From positions 11,422-75,421 of the forward strand of contig NZ_BAABHY010000015.1 of the NCBI RefSeq assembly GCF_039542345.1: DNA of 64,000 nt, read 5' to 3'. Below the pieces are notes generated by a model. That model had not been told where the DNA came from. It did not search any database and saw nothing but the letters and a program-made list of their open reading frames with translations. Source of the stretch: Orbus sasakiae. GTDB taxonomy: Bacteria; Pseudomonadota; Gammaproteobacteria; Enterobacterales; Orbaceae. Positions 1-8,103 of the stretch are shown one piece after another. The stretch's first letter is position 1. Every line of letters begins with the position of its first letter. A program made the translations under genes and the position numbers.

Positions 1-90
1 CTGATTTAAATAGTTTAGGCAATGGTGCGCTAGGGTATACCCCAGTGCGATGGTGTCGTCTTCCGACTTTAGTTCAATTCTCTCTGTCAT
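1..90 (-). CDS. tsaE: TsaE N-terminal fragment (tRNA t6A synthesis ATPase), runs off the left edge
   Basis: Thirty codons are readable on the minus strand from an ATG at 88-90 to the window edge, without a stop. The peptide begins MTERIELKSEDD and continues TIALGYTLAHHC. The pattern of an acidic stretch followed by T-x-x-L-G-x-x-L-A is the usual N-terminus of TsaE/YjeE, just before its P-loop, which would lie outside the window. TsaE is the ATPase that works with TsaB and TsaD to make the t6A37 modification of tRNA. No clear Shine-Dalgarno sequence is visible. The gene would be divergent from tusB. The identification rests on 30 residues and is tentative. Confidence 0.45.
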   Translation of the reverse strand, partial: MTERIELKSEDDTIALGYTLAHHCLNYLNQ

Positions 91-176
91 TTTAGTTATT
101 CTTTGCTGGACTCTTAAGCATTATTATAGAAGAATAACGGCTATTAAGGAAACGTTTAACAACATTGAACATAGAG

Positions 177-446
177 ATGCTACATACTATTTCAAATTCA
201 ACCATTGATATTGAACGCATTAATAGCGATGATGCAGTGGTATTTTGGCAAAATGGCGTAACATTAGCCCTCAAAAATCATCTACAGCTCGATGCTATTT
301 TAGCAAAAACACAGCACTGTTATGTATTAGACAATGATGTGATGGCGAGGGGATTATATCCGTTGTTAGATAGTCGGGTAACAATGATTGACATGCCAAC
401 CATCGTCACATTAAGTGCAACCTATTACCCGCAAATGAAATGGTAA
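177..446 (+). CDS. tusB: TusB, sulfur-relay complex subunit
   Basis: This is a small protein of the DsrH/TusB family, part of the TusBCD hexamer that passes persulfide sulfur from TusA to TusE for 2-thiouridine formation at tRNA position 34. It aligns by eye with E. coli TusB along its whole length: MLHT at the start, W-Q-x-G-V-T-x-A in the middle, D-V-M-A-R-G-L, then I-D-M-x-x-x-V-x-L, ending QMKW where E. coli has QMAW. An in-frame TTG lies 12 bases upstream, but the conserved MLHT start favours ATG 177. The gene normally follows tusD and tusC; here the upstream neighbour is divergent and neither partner is present. Confidence 0.85.
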   Translation: MLHTISNSTIDIERINSDDAVVFWQNGVTLALKNHLQLDAILAKTQHCYVLDNDVMARGLYPLLDSRVTMIDMPTIVTLSATYYPQMKW

Positions 447-456
447 TAAAATATTT

Positions 457-500
457 ATTTTCGTTATTTTTTTAGCATAATCACTAATTATGCTATAAAA
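457..500. repeat. Intergenic repeat, copy A
   Basis: One of four related ~44-bp elements (others at 9865-9907, 20581-20625, 54381-54424). It starts ATTTTCGTTA, has a T-run, and ends TAATTATGCTATAAAA, where the other copies end in ATTATAGTGTAAAA. Within this copy TAGCATAAT and ATTATGCTA form a perfect 9-bp stem around CACTA. It sits between the convergent ends of tusB and dxr, so it could also help end transcription. Confidence 0.6.
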
Positions 501-520
501 CGTTCGTTTATACCACTCAA

Positions 521-1711
521 TCAAGACAACAATTTGGTGCTTAATTCTCTTGCCCAACGATCAATTTCAAAGACATCATCAATCGATGTTGGTTCTGCTA
601 ATGTTAATTGATTTAGAACACTTTCGACCATGACCGCAATATCCATAAAGCCAATTTGACGATTTAAAAATGCCGCCACAGCCACTTCATTAGCCGCATT
701 TAGGCTAGTTGTGGCAGCTTGCCCCGATTGATAAGCATCGATGGCCAATTTAAGGCAGGGATAACGATTAAAATCAGGTTGCTTAAATGTTAAGCTCGAC
801 AATTGCATAAAATCAAGCGGAGGAACGCCCGCATGAATACGCAGTGGATATGACATCGCATAAGCGATTGGCGTACACATATCAGGATGACCTAATTCAG
901 CAATAACGCTACCATCGATATAACGTACCATAGAGTGAATAATTGATTGTGGGTGAACAATGATTTCCATCTCATCTTGACTGGCATTAAATAACCAACG
1001 CGCTTCAATATATTCCAGTCCTTTATTCATCATTGTTGCTGAATCAACCGAAATTTTACGGCCCATAGACCAATTTGGATGAGCAACAGCTTGCTCAGGT
1101 GTCACATGTTTTAACTGAGCAATCTCCGTATCACGAAACGGACCACCCGATCCTGTTAAGACTATTTTACTGATACCATGTTCGGCTAACGATGCAAAGC
1201 CTAAATTATGTTGTACAGCGGTCGGTAAGCTCTGGAATATCGCATTATGTTCACTATCAACGGGCAACAACTCCGCATGATGTTTTTTTACCGCTTGCAT
1301 AAACAGATGACCACATGTGACAAGCGATTCTTTATTGGCTAACAAGATTCGTTTGCCTTTTTCTATCGCCGCCAATGTAGAGCGTAAACCAGCCGCCCCC
1401 ACAATCGATGCCATAACCTGTTCAACTTCTGGCAACTGGGCTAAATCACAAATGGCCTGTTCGCCAGATAACACATCAATATCTAAATTGTGCTCGCGTA
1501 GGTATTGTCGTACTAACTTAGCGGCATCGCCATCAGCCATCGCAACATATTTAGGCTTAAACTCAAGGCACTGTTCCACCATCTTGGTAACATTTTTACC
1601 ACCGGTTAGAACATAAGCTTGATACAAAGTCGGATTGTGGCGGATAACCGCTAATGTACTGCACCCGATTGATCCGGTTGATCCCAGAATTGCGATATTT
1701 TTTAGCACCAT
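521..1711 (-). CDS. dxr: 1-deoxy-D-xylulose 5-phosphate reductoisomerase
   Basis: Dxr (IspC) converts DXP to 2-C-methyl-D-erythritol 4-phosphate with NADPH, the committed step of the MEP isoprenoid pathway in the cytoplasm. The 396-residue product matches the family length (E. coli 398). The NADPH-binding motif GSTGSIG lies at residues 10-16. The metal-binding acids are in V-D-S-E-H-N (D152, E154) and G-L-E-Y-I-E (E233), and the substrate-loop region HPNWSMG is near 211-217. It lies about 90 bp downstream of the nitroreductase gene on the same strand, so read-through from that unit is possible, although its usual partner is frr. It ends in the repeat-bearing gap before tusB. Confidence 0.97.
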   Translation of the reverse strand: MVLKNIAILGSTGSIGCSTLAVIRHNPTLYQAYVLTGGKNVTKMVEQCLEFKPKYVAMADGDAAKLVRQYLREHNLDIDVLSGEQAICDLAQLPEVEQVMASIVGAAGLRSTLAAIEKGKRILLANKESLVTCGHLFMQAVKKHHAELLPVDSEHNAIFQSLPTAVQHNLGFASLAEHGISKIVLTGSGGPFRDTEIAQLKHVTPEQAVAHPNWSMGRKISVDSATMMNKGLEYIEARWLFNASQDEMEIIVHPQSIIHSMVRYIDGSVIAELGHPDMCTPIAYAMSYPLRIHAGVPPLDFMQLSSLTFKQPDFNRYPCLKLAIDAYQSGQAATTSLNAANEVAVAAFLNRQIGFMDIAVMVESVLNQLTLAEPTSIDDVFEIDRWARELSTKLLS

Positions 1712-1801
1712 AACATCATCAGTAAAATTGATTTGGCATTACAATAACGTAAAGTGTTGTAATAAGCAAACGCCAAAATGCAATGAATAATTGAGCTGGT
1801 G

Positions 1802-2770
1802 TCAATCGCTCATGAGACACGCTTGTAGTGGTTTTCGCCGAGAATAAGGTTGTACATTAGCCAACCCCAAACGTAGCACGATGCTTGGTAACGTAGTCAA
1901 ATGAAGTCTTTGTTGCATTTCAATGCACAATTTATTAACTTCAATCGGTTGATTCATAAACGCATAACTGATTTGATTAGCAGTACACGCCAGTAATAAA
2001 CGTTGCAATGAGCGACCGACATTGATCCACTCTTTTTTTGTATTCTGTTGCGTTGTTAATAACATAAAATCCGAAGAAGACTTTATTTTTTGATCATCTT
2101 GCCTATTTTGTATACTTGCCTTTAAAAAACAAGCCATAATCGGTTTCACCATAAACAAGGGTAAATTAGGCGCACCTAAAATAGCATAACTTAAACCATC
2201 GTTTGTGGTCTGTGCATGTTTTTTATTCAAACGCATCCATTGTTTTAGCTCCGTAATGAAACGTTTATCCGCCATCTGTAGTGTGTTACCTGCCAAAATC
2301 AATTCACGAATGAGATTAAACTGTTCTGTATCACGAGGGTACAGATGACAATCTATATTTGGATATAAAGGCATGGTTGTTAATACCGTTCGTTGCTGCC
2401 TTGTGATATTTCCACCATGATATAGGCTACGATTGCTCTGCTGCTTTATAACATAATTAGCCAGTGGATCAACTGGTAATTGAGGCGATCGGGTCAAATG
2501 AATCATAATTTGCCCCTTATCATTAAGCTCTACTTGGGTTTGATAATGTTTGGTTGATGCTACGATACAAATATTTTCAGCAAGGCAGCCTAAACTGATA
2601 AAAAGCTCACGATGCAGAGGATCAACCACAGTTAATGATCGCGAATAATCAGCCGTTATCATGATCTGATTAGGCGTAATTTTCACCAACCATGGCTGAG
2701 AATTATGACCAGAGGGTGCTCTTAGTGCTTGTTCGACAATATCATAATAATCATATTGATAATGCATCAT
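1802..2770 (-). CDS. Acg-type nitroreductase-like flavoprotein
   Basis: This 322-residue protein carries the signature R-A-P-S-G-H-N-S-Q-P-W at residues 17-27, the N-terminal FMN-contact motif of the nitroreductase superfamily in the form found in the large Acg-like group (two fused nitroreductase-fold halves, ~320 residues). The substrate cannot be read from sequence. The gene follows a TetR regulator with only 12 bp between them and shares the operator-bearing promoter upstream of it. That layout is typical of inducible flavin reductases answering electrophiles, quinones or nitro compounds, which is inference here. No signal peptide or membrane segment is seen. Confidence 0.75.
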   Translation of the reverse strand: MMHYQYDYYDIVEQALRAPSGHNSQPWLVKITPNQIMITADYSRSLTVVDPLHRELFISLGCLAENICIVASTKHYQTQVELNDKGQIMIHLTRSPQLPVDPLANYVIKQQSNRSLYHGGNITRQQRTVLTTMPLYPNIDCHLYPRDTEQFNLIRELILAGNTLQMADKRFITELKQWMRLNKKHAQTTNDGLSYAILGAPNLPLFMVKPIMACFLKASIQNRQDDQKIKSSSDFMLLTTQQNTKKEWINVGRSLQRLLLACTANQISYAFMNQPIEVNKLCIEMQQRLHLTTLPSIVLRLGLANVQPYSRRKPLQACLMSD

Positions 2771-2782
2771 TACCCCAAATGT

Positions 2783-3397
2783 TTAGTTAATGTCTTTTAA
2801 ATGATCCAACCAAAGATCAATAATCATATCAATTCCATGTTTGATTTGTAGCCAACCTTCATCTGTTTGTAATTGTATACCGTTATAACAAGGGCTAACC
2901 TCAGATATCATAACTAAATAACTAATTGACGAGGACAATATCGTTGCTAAAGCTGCAACGTCATGACTGGTGGTTTGTGTTAATTGGCTAACTAATTCAA
3001 CAAGGTCACAACCGTTTTTCTCTCTTTTTTGCCTTATCTGCATCATAGTCTGATTATGGGTGGAGAGTTCCCAACGAGTCAGCCTTTTTAATATGATGTC
3101 ATCGCGTAATTGATTTATTTGCTGAGCAAACAAATTTTTTAGGAAACTACGAAGGTTATCAATCTGGGAGGCGGATACATTGATACTGGTCCAATAATCT
3201 CGCTTAAAAATATAATGGGCAATTAATTGTTCAAGCGAACCAAAATATCGATAAATTAATACCTTCGCAATGCCAGCGCGTTCTGCAATCATATTAACAC
3301 CAATATTTTCAAAACCATGCTCAGCGATAATATCAGCAACAGCAAGTAAAATTTTGTGTTCAGTCGCTTGCCGACTGACTGAGTAGTGTTTCGTCAT
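2783..3397 (-). CDS. TetR-family transcriptional regulator
   Basis: A 204-residue TetR-type repressor. The N-terminal DNA-binding domain is clear: helix-turn-helix around residues 33-55, with G-F-E-N-I-G-V and I-Y-R-Y-F-G-S as in TetR/AcrR relatives. The C-terminal ligand domain (about 60-204) is not recognisable to a subfamily. It is the first gene of a two-gene unit with the nitroreductase. A strong promoter overlapped by two palindromic operators lies 10-60 bases upstream of the start, which strongly suggests autoregulation of the pair. The inducer is unknown. Confidence 0.85.
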   Translation of the reverse strand: MTKHYSVSRQATEHKILLAVADIIAEHGFENIGVNMIAERAGIAKVLIYRYFGSLEQLIAHYIFKRDYWTSINVSASQIDNLRSFLKNLFAQQINQLRDDIILKRLTRWELSTHNQTMMQIRQKREKNGCDLVELVSQLTQTTSHDVAALATILSSSISYLVMISEVSPCYNGIQLQTDEGWLQIKHGIDMIIDLWLDHLKDIN

Positions 3398-3406
3398 AAG
3401 ATAAAT

Positions 3407-3456
3407 ATGTTACCAGTGAGTAACACTATTATATGTTACTCATTGGTAACATTCAA
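3407..3456 (-). promoter_or_regulatory. Promoter with paired TetR-type operators
   Basis: On the minus strand a near-consensus promoter is visible: -35 TTGAAT (3451-3456), 17-bp spacer, -10 TATAAT (3428-3433). One palindromic site, TGTTACTCATTGGTAACA (3434-3451), fills the spacer. A second, TGTTACCAGTGAGTAACA (3408-3425), lies just downstream over the expected transcription start. The two arms are inverted copies differing at 1 of 18 positions, and each is itself a GTTAC...GTAAC palindrome. This is the classic geometry of repression by a TetR dimer, presumably the adjacent regulator. Confidence 0.8.
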
Positions 3457-3497
3457 ATTAATATTTGCGGATATTGTGATTGACCTAAAATGAAGGC

Positions 3498-3524
3498 AAA
3501 AAAAACCGCATTATTTAATGCGGC
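3498..3524 (-). terminator. Rho-independent terminator of glmM
   Basis: Read on the minus strand, an 8-bp stem CCGCATTA/TAATGCGG (3506-3513 with 3516-3523) is followed by a run of eight T. It starts 13 bases after the glmM stop codon and insulates glmM from the TetR promoter. Confidence 0.9.
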
Positions 3525-3536
3525 TTGTTTTAAAAA

Positions 3537-4871
3537 CTAATTATTTTGAACGGCATCAGCAATTCGCTGAGCATATTCAGTAACACGTTCTTTGTCATGA
3601 CCTTCAACCATCACGCGGATTAACGGTTCAGTACCTGATTTACGGATTAATACTCGCCCTTGATCTTCTAATAATGATTCAACTTCTTTAATTGTATCAA
3701 TGACATCAAGATGATTAAGTGGATCTGACTGCCCCGCAAAACGGACATTAATTAAGACTTGTGGTAAAAATTTCATACCACTGCTTAAATCAGCAAGACT
3801 CATTTTATTACGCACCATCGCAGATAAGACTTGCAAACCTGCAACGATCCCATCGCCCGTAGTGGTTTTATCCAGTAGCAATACATGACCTGAGTTTTCT
3901 GCGCCAAATTTCCAATCATTTTCGACAAGCTTCTCTAGCACATAGCGATCACCTACTTTGGCTCTCACAAATGGGATTCCCAATTCTTTTAGCGCAATTT
4001 CTAGCCCCATATTACTCATCAGAGTGCCAACGACGCCCCCTTTAAGTTGACCATTGCGTAACGCTTCTCGCGCGATAATGTAAATAATTTGGTCGCCATC
4101 AATCACATTCCCTTTGTGATCAACCATGATCACTCGATCACCATCACCGTCTAGCGCAAAACCCACATCGGCTTTTTCATCGCGGACTTTTTGAATAAGC
4201 GCCCTTACATCGGTTGCGCCACAATTTTCATTGATATTCATACCATCGGGATCACAACCAATTTTAATGACTTTAGCGCCTAACTCTTTCAATACATTTG
4301 GGGCAATATGGTATGTTGCACCATTGGCACAATCGACAACAATTTTAAGTCCAGCTAGACTCAAATCATGATCAAAAGTCCCCTTACAAAATTCAATATA
4401 GCGACCGGCAGCATCTGTTATTCGACTTGCTCGGCCTAATTTATCTGAGGTTACGCAATCTAATGGTTTTTCCAGCTCTTGTTCGATTAAGGATTCAATA
4501 TCATCAGGAAGCTTTTTACCTTCAGTTGAGAAAAATTTAATGCCATTATCGTAAAATGGATTATGTGATGCAGAAATAACAACCCCTGCATTAGCCCGAA
4601 ATGTCCGAGTTAAATAAGCAATAGCAGGCGTTGGCATGGGGCCCGTAAACGCAGCGGCAACACCCGCTGATGCAAAACCAGCTTCAAGTGCGGATTCGAG
4701 CATATAACCAGAAATACGGGTGTCTTTACCAATCAACACTTTACCAACACCATTTTGTGCCAGAACGCGCCCTACCGCCCATCCCAATTTTAATGCAAAA
4801 TCAGGTGTGATCGGATAAACACCCACTCGACCACGAATTCCATCTGTACCAAAATATTTACGTTCAGACAT
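3537..4871 (-). CDS. glmM: Phosphoglucosamine mutase
   Basis: GlmM interconverts glucosamine-6-phosphate and glucosamine-1-phosphate on the way to UDP-GlcNAc for peptidoglycan and LPS. The 444 residues match the family (E. coli 445). The phosphorylated active serine is in V-I-S-A-S-H-N-P (Ser102), the metal loop D-G-D-G-D-R is near residue 245, and the phosphate-binding R-K-S-G-T-E-P-L motif is near the C-terminus. The start follows a good site, AGAAGGAAAC. In enterics folP and glmM are closely spaced; here a 344-bp gap lies between them, so glmM probably has its own promoter. Confidence 0.97.
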   Translation of the reverse strand: MSERKYFGTDGIRGRVGVYPITPDFALKLGWAVGRVLAQNGVGKVLIGKDTRISGYMLESALEAGFASAGVAAAFTGPMPTPAIAYLTRTFRANAGVVISASHNPFYDNGIKFFSTEGKKLPDDIESLIEQELEKPLDCVTSDKLGRASRITDAAGRYIEFCKGTFDHDLSLAGLKIVVDCANGATYHIAPNVLKELGAKVIKIGCDPDGMNINENCGATDVRALIQKVRDEKADVGFALDGDGDRVIMVDHKGNVIDGDQIIYIIAREALRNGQLKGGVVGTLMSNMGLEIALKELGIPFVRAKVGDRYVLEKLVENDWKFGAENSGHVLLLDKTTTGDGIVAGLQVLSAMVRNKMSLADLSSGMKFLPQVLINVRFAGQSDPLNHLDVIDTIKEVESLLEDQGRVLIRKSGTEPLIRVMVEGHDKERVTEYAQRIADAVQNN

Positions 4872-5192
4872 TTATCGTTTCCTTCTATTATTTTTTTACT
4901 ATGGCGACATGCTTAATCGTGTCTCATACTACTATAATAATCAAAAAATATCACTTACTGAGCCTTCTTTTCTTACCACTATTTTCGATATTTTGTGCTT
5001 ATTCTAGGTCAGCTAAGCTGCCATGTTTACCCCACGTCTTTGACCATCATTTTTATCGAATGATGTACAATCTGTGTTTTACGCTAAATAGTATTGTGAT
5101 GAATTCATTGGTTTGTCAGCATATTTAAATATGCTCAATATTAAGATTTAAATGGGGATATATTGATAAATAAGCTGTCAAAATATGCGTTG
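4872..5192. other. Long glmM leader region, no gene recognised
   Basis: Nothing coding is convincing in this stretch between glmM and folP; a 75-codon plus-strand frame inside it has no recognisable sequence or ribosome site. Its notable content is a perfect 18-bp palindrome AGCATATTTAAATATGCT at 5118-5135. Next to it, on the minus strand, lies a possible promoter (CTGACA at 5114-5119, 17 bp, CAATAC at 5091-5096) that would give glmM a leader of more than 200 nt. The promoter call is weak. Confidence 0.35.
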
Positions 5193-5214
5193 ATTCTGCG
5201 CAGATGCGCAGAAT
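5193..5214. terminator. Hairpin next to the folP stop codon
   Basis: ATTCTGCGCA and TGCGCAGAAT form a perfect 10-bp stem with a 2-base centre, beginning one base after the folP stop. On the minus strand no clean T-run follows; on the plus strand GTTATTTTT follows. It is probably the folP transcription end, or an RNA-stabilising hairpin. Confidence 0.55.
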
Positions 5215-5215
5215 G

Positions 5216-6049
5216 TTATTTTTCAGCTAAAGTGGCTTGCACAACACGCAGTGCATCAAACGTTTCTTTAACATCATGGACACGAATAATGTGTGCTCCT
5301 TGCATCGCCGCAATGACGGCACAAGAAATACTGCCAATAATACGTTCAGAAGGGGGGACGTTTAATACTTGACCAATCATCGTTTTACGTGACATTCCAA
5401 CTAAGAGTGGTAAACCAAAGTGATGGAAATCAGCCAGTTTTGCAAGGAGTCGATAATTATGCGAAAGCGCTTTACCAAATCCAAATCCGGGATCTAACAT
5501 AATTTTTTGGCGATCTATCCCAGCATCAACACAACGTTGGATATGATAAGTAAAAAAATCATTCACCGTTTGGTAAATATCCTCTTCATAATGAGGTGCT
5601 TGTTGCATGGTTTTTGGATCGCCTTGCATATGCATTAAACAAACGGGTAAACCAGTTTGTTGTGCAGCGTCTAAAGCACCGGGTAATGTTAATGCTCGAA
5701 TATCATTGATTAAATGAGCTCCTGCCTTCGCTGACTCAAGCATCACCTGTGGTTTTGATGTATCGACTGAAATCCAAACATCAAAATATTTAGCTATCTT
5801 TTCAACTACGGGCACGACACGCTCGAGTTCTTGCTCGACTGAAACCTCATTAGCTCCTGGGCGAGTCGATTCCCCACCCACATCAATAAATGTTGCACCA
5901 GATTGTACCATATGATCAACCCGCCGCATGGCATCATCTAAGTTATTGTATTGCCCACCATCTGAAAATGAATCAGGGGTCATGTTTAAAATCCCCATCA
6001 CATGGGGAAAGGTAAGATCCATCGTGTGTTGGTTAAATTTGATTTCCAT
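5216..6049 (-). CDS. folP: Dihydropteroate synthase
   Basis: FolP condenses dihydropterin pyrophosphate with p-aminobenzoate in folate synthesis and is the sulfonamide target. The 277-residue protein (E. coli 282) shows G-I-L-N-M-T-P-D-S-F-S-D-G-G at 19-32 and the pterin/phosphate loop V-G-G-E-S-T-R-P-G-A at about 57-66, then D-P-G-F-G-F-G-K and S-R-K near the C-terminus. The order ftsH-folP-glmM on one strand is conserved with E. coli. A hairpin with a T-run between ftsH and folP means folP expression depends on read-through or on a promoter I could not place. Confidence 0.97.
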   Translation of the reverse strand: MEIKFNQHTMDLTFPHVMGILNMTPDSFSDGGQYNNLDDAMRRVDHMVQSGATFIDVGGESTRPGANEVSVEQELERVVPVVEKIAKYFDVWISVDTSKPQVMLESAKAGAHLINDIRALTLPGALDAAQQTGLPVCLMHMQGDPKTMQQAPHYEEDIYQTVNDFFTYHIQRCVDAGIDRQKIMLDPGFGFGKALSHNYRLLAKLADFHHFGLPLLVGMSRKTMIGQVLNVPPSERIIGSISCAVIAAMQGAHIIRVHDVKETFDALRVVQATLAEK

Positions 6050-6071
6050 ATTTTCTTATCTAATTGAGTTG

Positions 6072-6097
6072 TAAAAAAACGCGCATAAGCGCGTTTA
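6072..6097 (-). terminator. Terminator between ftsH and folP
   Basis: On the minus strand AAACGCGC-TTAT-GCGCGTTT (6077-6084 with 6089-6096) forms a G+C-rich hairpin followed by an uninterrupted T-run. It starts 16 bases after the ftsH stop, so most ftsH transcripts should end here before folP. Confidence 0.85.
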
Positions 6098-6112
6098 ATC
6101 ATGATGCTAGGT

Positions 6113-8026
6113 TTAGCTATTGTCGTCAGATGAATGGTCATCTGGGGCAATATCAACCGGTTTTTCTGTTTTAGGCTCACCTTCTACTGGTGTTTTTTTC
6201 GCCGCATGCTCATCTTTTTCCGTCCAACCATCTGGTGGTGTTACTGGTTGACGATTCATTAACTCAGCAATTTGTTTCGCACTGATTGTCTCATATTTTA
6301 ATAATGCATCTTTCATGGCATGTAAAATATCAATATTATCAGTCAACAACTTGTGTGCGCGATCATAGTTGCGTTTGATAATTGCTTGAACATCTTCATC
6401 AATAATACGGGCTGTCTCATCAGAGATTTTTTTCATTGGACCGTATGATGATTCTTCATATTCAAAATAAATCGGCGCTAAACGTTCAGAAAAGCCCCAT
6501 TCTGTCACCATTGCACGTGCAACATTCGATGCATAACGAATATCACTCGACGCACCTGAGGTAATTTTATCTTCACCGTAAATTAAACCTTCAGCGATAC
6601 GTCCAGCATAAGCGGTTGATATCATCGACTCTAACTTAGTTCGGCTTTGACTGATCTGGTCACCTTCAGGTAAGAAGAACGCCACACCTAATGCTCGACC
6701 ACGAGGAATAATCGTCACTTTATGCAATGGATCATGCTCTGGAACTAAGTAACCAACAATGGCATGACCAGACTCATGGTATGCGGTATTGGTAAGTTGT
6801 TCTGTCGTCATCGTCAATGAACGACGCTCTGTACCCATATTAATTTTATCTTTTGCTTCTTCAAATTCATCCATCGAAACAAGACGCTTATTACGACGAG
6901 CAGCAAACAAAGCAGCTTCATTGACTAGGTTAGCTAAATCAGCCCCAGAATAACCAGGCGTACCACGTGCTAACACAGATAAATCAACATTATTATCTAA
7001 AGGTACTTTACGAATATGCACCGCTAAGATTTGTTCACGACCTTTCATATCCGGTAAACCGATCTGCACTTGGCGGTCGAAACGACCAGGTCGTAACAAT
7101 GCAGGGTCTAAGATGTCAGCTCGGTTGGTTGCAGCAATAATGATAATACCGCTGTTTGTCTCAAAACCGTCCATCTCAACCAACATTTGGTTTAAAGTCT
7201 GTTCGCGTTCATCATGTCCACCCATCGAACCACCGCCACGTTTGCGGCCGACAGCATCAATTTCATCGATGAAAATAATACAAGGTGCATGTTTACGCGC
7301 CTGATCAAATAAGTCTCGGACACGTGACGCACCGACACCCACAAACATTTCAACGAAGTCAGAACCCGACATACTAAAAAATGGCACATTCGCTTCACCA
7401 GCAATGGCTTTTGCTAATAACGTTTTACCCGTACCTGGAGGACCAACCATCAGTACGCCTTTAGGAATACGTCCGCCCAATTTTTGGTATTTACTCGGAT
7501 CACGCAAAAAGTCGACAACCTCTGTCACTTCTTGTTTAGCTTCTTCACTACCGGCCACATCAGTAAATTTGGTTTTCACTTGGTCAGGTGTTAGCATTTT
7601 TGCTTTACTTTTACCCACTGCCATTGGCCCACCTTTACCACCGCCTTGCATCTGACGCATGATAAAGATCCAAAATCCGATCAAAAAGATAATTGGAAAC
7701 CATGAGATTAAAATCGTTGTTAATAAACTTGGTTTTTCTTCTGGCGTACCAAATGTTTGGACTTTATTTAAATTTAACTCATCCATTAATTTTAGATCAG
7801 TATAAGGGATATAAGTCACATAACTATTATTATTGTTTGTAACAGCTGTTATCTCTTTTCCATTAATATGAACTTCTTTGAGTTTACCGCTCGTAATATC
7901 AGAATTAAATGTTACATAGTCTACTTGTGGCCCACTGTTTGACATTGAACTGAATTGATTAAAAACAGCAATTAAGACGACAGCAATGATACCCCAAATA
8001 AGCAAATTTTTTACCATGTCGTTCAA
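6113..8026 (-). CDS. ftsH: ATP-dependent zinc metalloprotease FtsH
   Basis: FtsH is the inner-membrane AAA+ protease that degrades sigma-32, LpxC and misassembled membrane proteins. It has an N-terminal membrane segment (about 5-25), a periplasmic domain, a second membrane segment (about 104-123), Walker A G-P-P-G-T-G-K-T (195-202), the second region of homology, and the zinc motif H-E-S-G-H near 410. The open frame extends to 8041, but I place the start at TTG 8026: AGGGG lies 7 bases before it, and the resulting M-N-D-M-V-K-N mirrors the M-S-D-M-A-K-N start reported for E. coli. The ATG at 8017 lacks a well-spaced site. It follows rlmE as in E. coli. Confidence 0.96.
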   Translation of the reverse strand: MNDMVKNLLIWGIIAVVLIAVFNQFSSMSNSGPQVDYVTFNSDITSGKLKEVHINGKEITAVTNNNNSYVTYIPYTDLKLMDELNLNKVQTFGTPEEKPSLLTTILISWFPIIFLIGFWIFIMRQMQGGGKGGPMAVGKSKAKMLTPDQVKTKFTDVAGSEEAKQEVTEVVDFLRDPSKYQKLGGRIPKGVLMVGPPGTGKTLLAKAIAGEANVPFFSMSGSDFVEMFVGVGASRVRDLFDQARKHAPCIIFIDEIDAVGRKRGGGSMGGHDEREQTLNQMLVEMDGFETNSGIIIIAATNRADILDPALLRPGRFDRQVQIGLPDMKGREQILAVHIRKVPLDNNVDLSVLARGTPGYSGADLANLVNEAALFAARRNKRLVSMDEFEEAKDKINMGTERRSLTMTTEQLTNTAYHESGHAIVGYLVPEHDPLHKVTIIPRGRALGVAFFLPEGDQISQSRTKLESMISTAYAGRIAEGLIYGEDKITSGASSDIRYASNVARAMVTEWGFSERLAPIYFEYEESSYGPMKKISDETARIIDEDVQAIIKRNYDRAHKLLTDNIDILHAMKDALLKYETISAKQIAELMNRQPVTPPDGWTEKDEHAAKKTPVEGEPKTEKPVDIAPDDHSSDDNS

Positions 8027-8103
8027 AAGAAAACCCCTCAAAAATAATGGATTATGCTCATTCTAAAATAAAGCACAATAGTACTATAAAAAAATACAAC
8101 TGG

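Noticed and set aside
92..274. Minus-strand 60-codon frame at the left edge
   Set aside because: It is mostly antisense to tusB; the real minus-strand signal there is the tsaE-like peptide ending at the window edge, in a different place.
4901..5128. 75-codon plus-strand open frame between glmM and folP
   Set aside because: No ribosome site, no recognisable sequence, and a composition expected of translated A+T-rich spacer.
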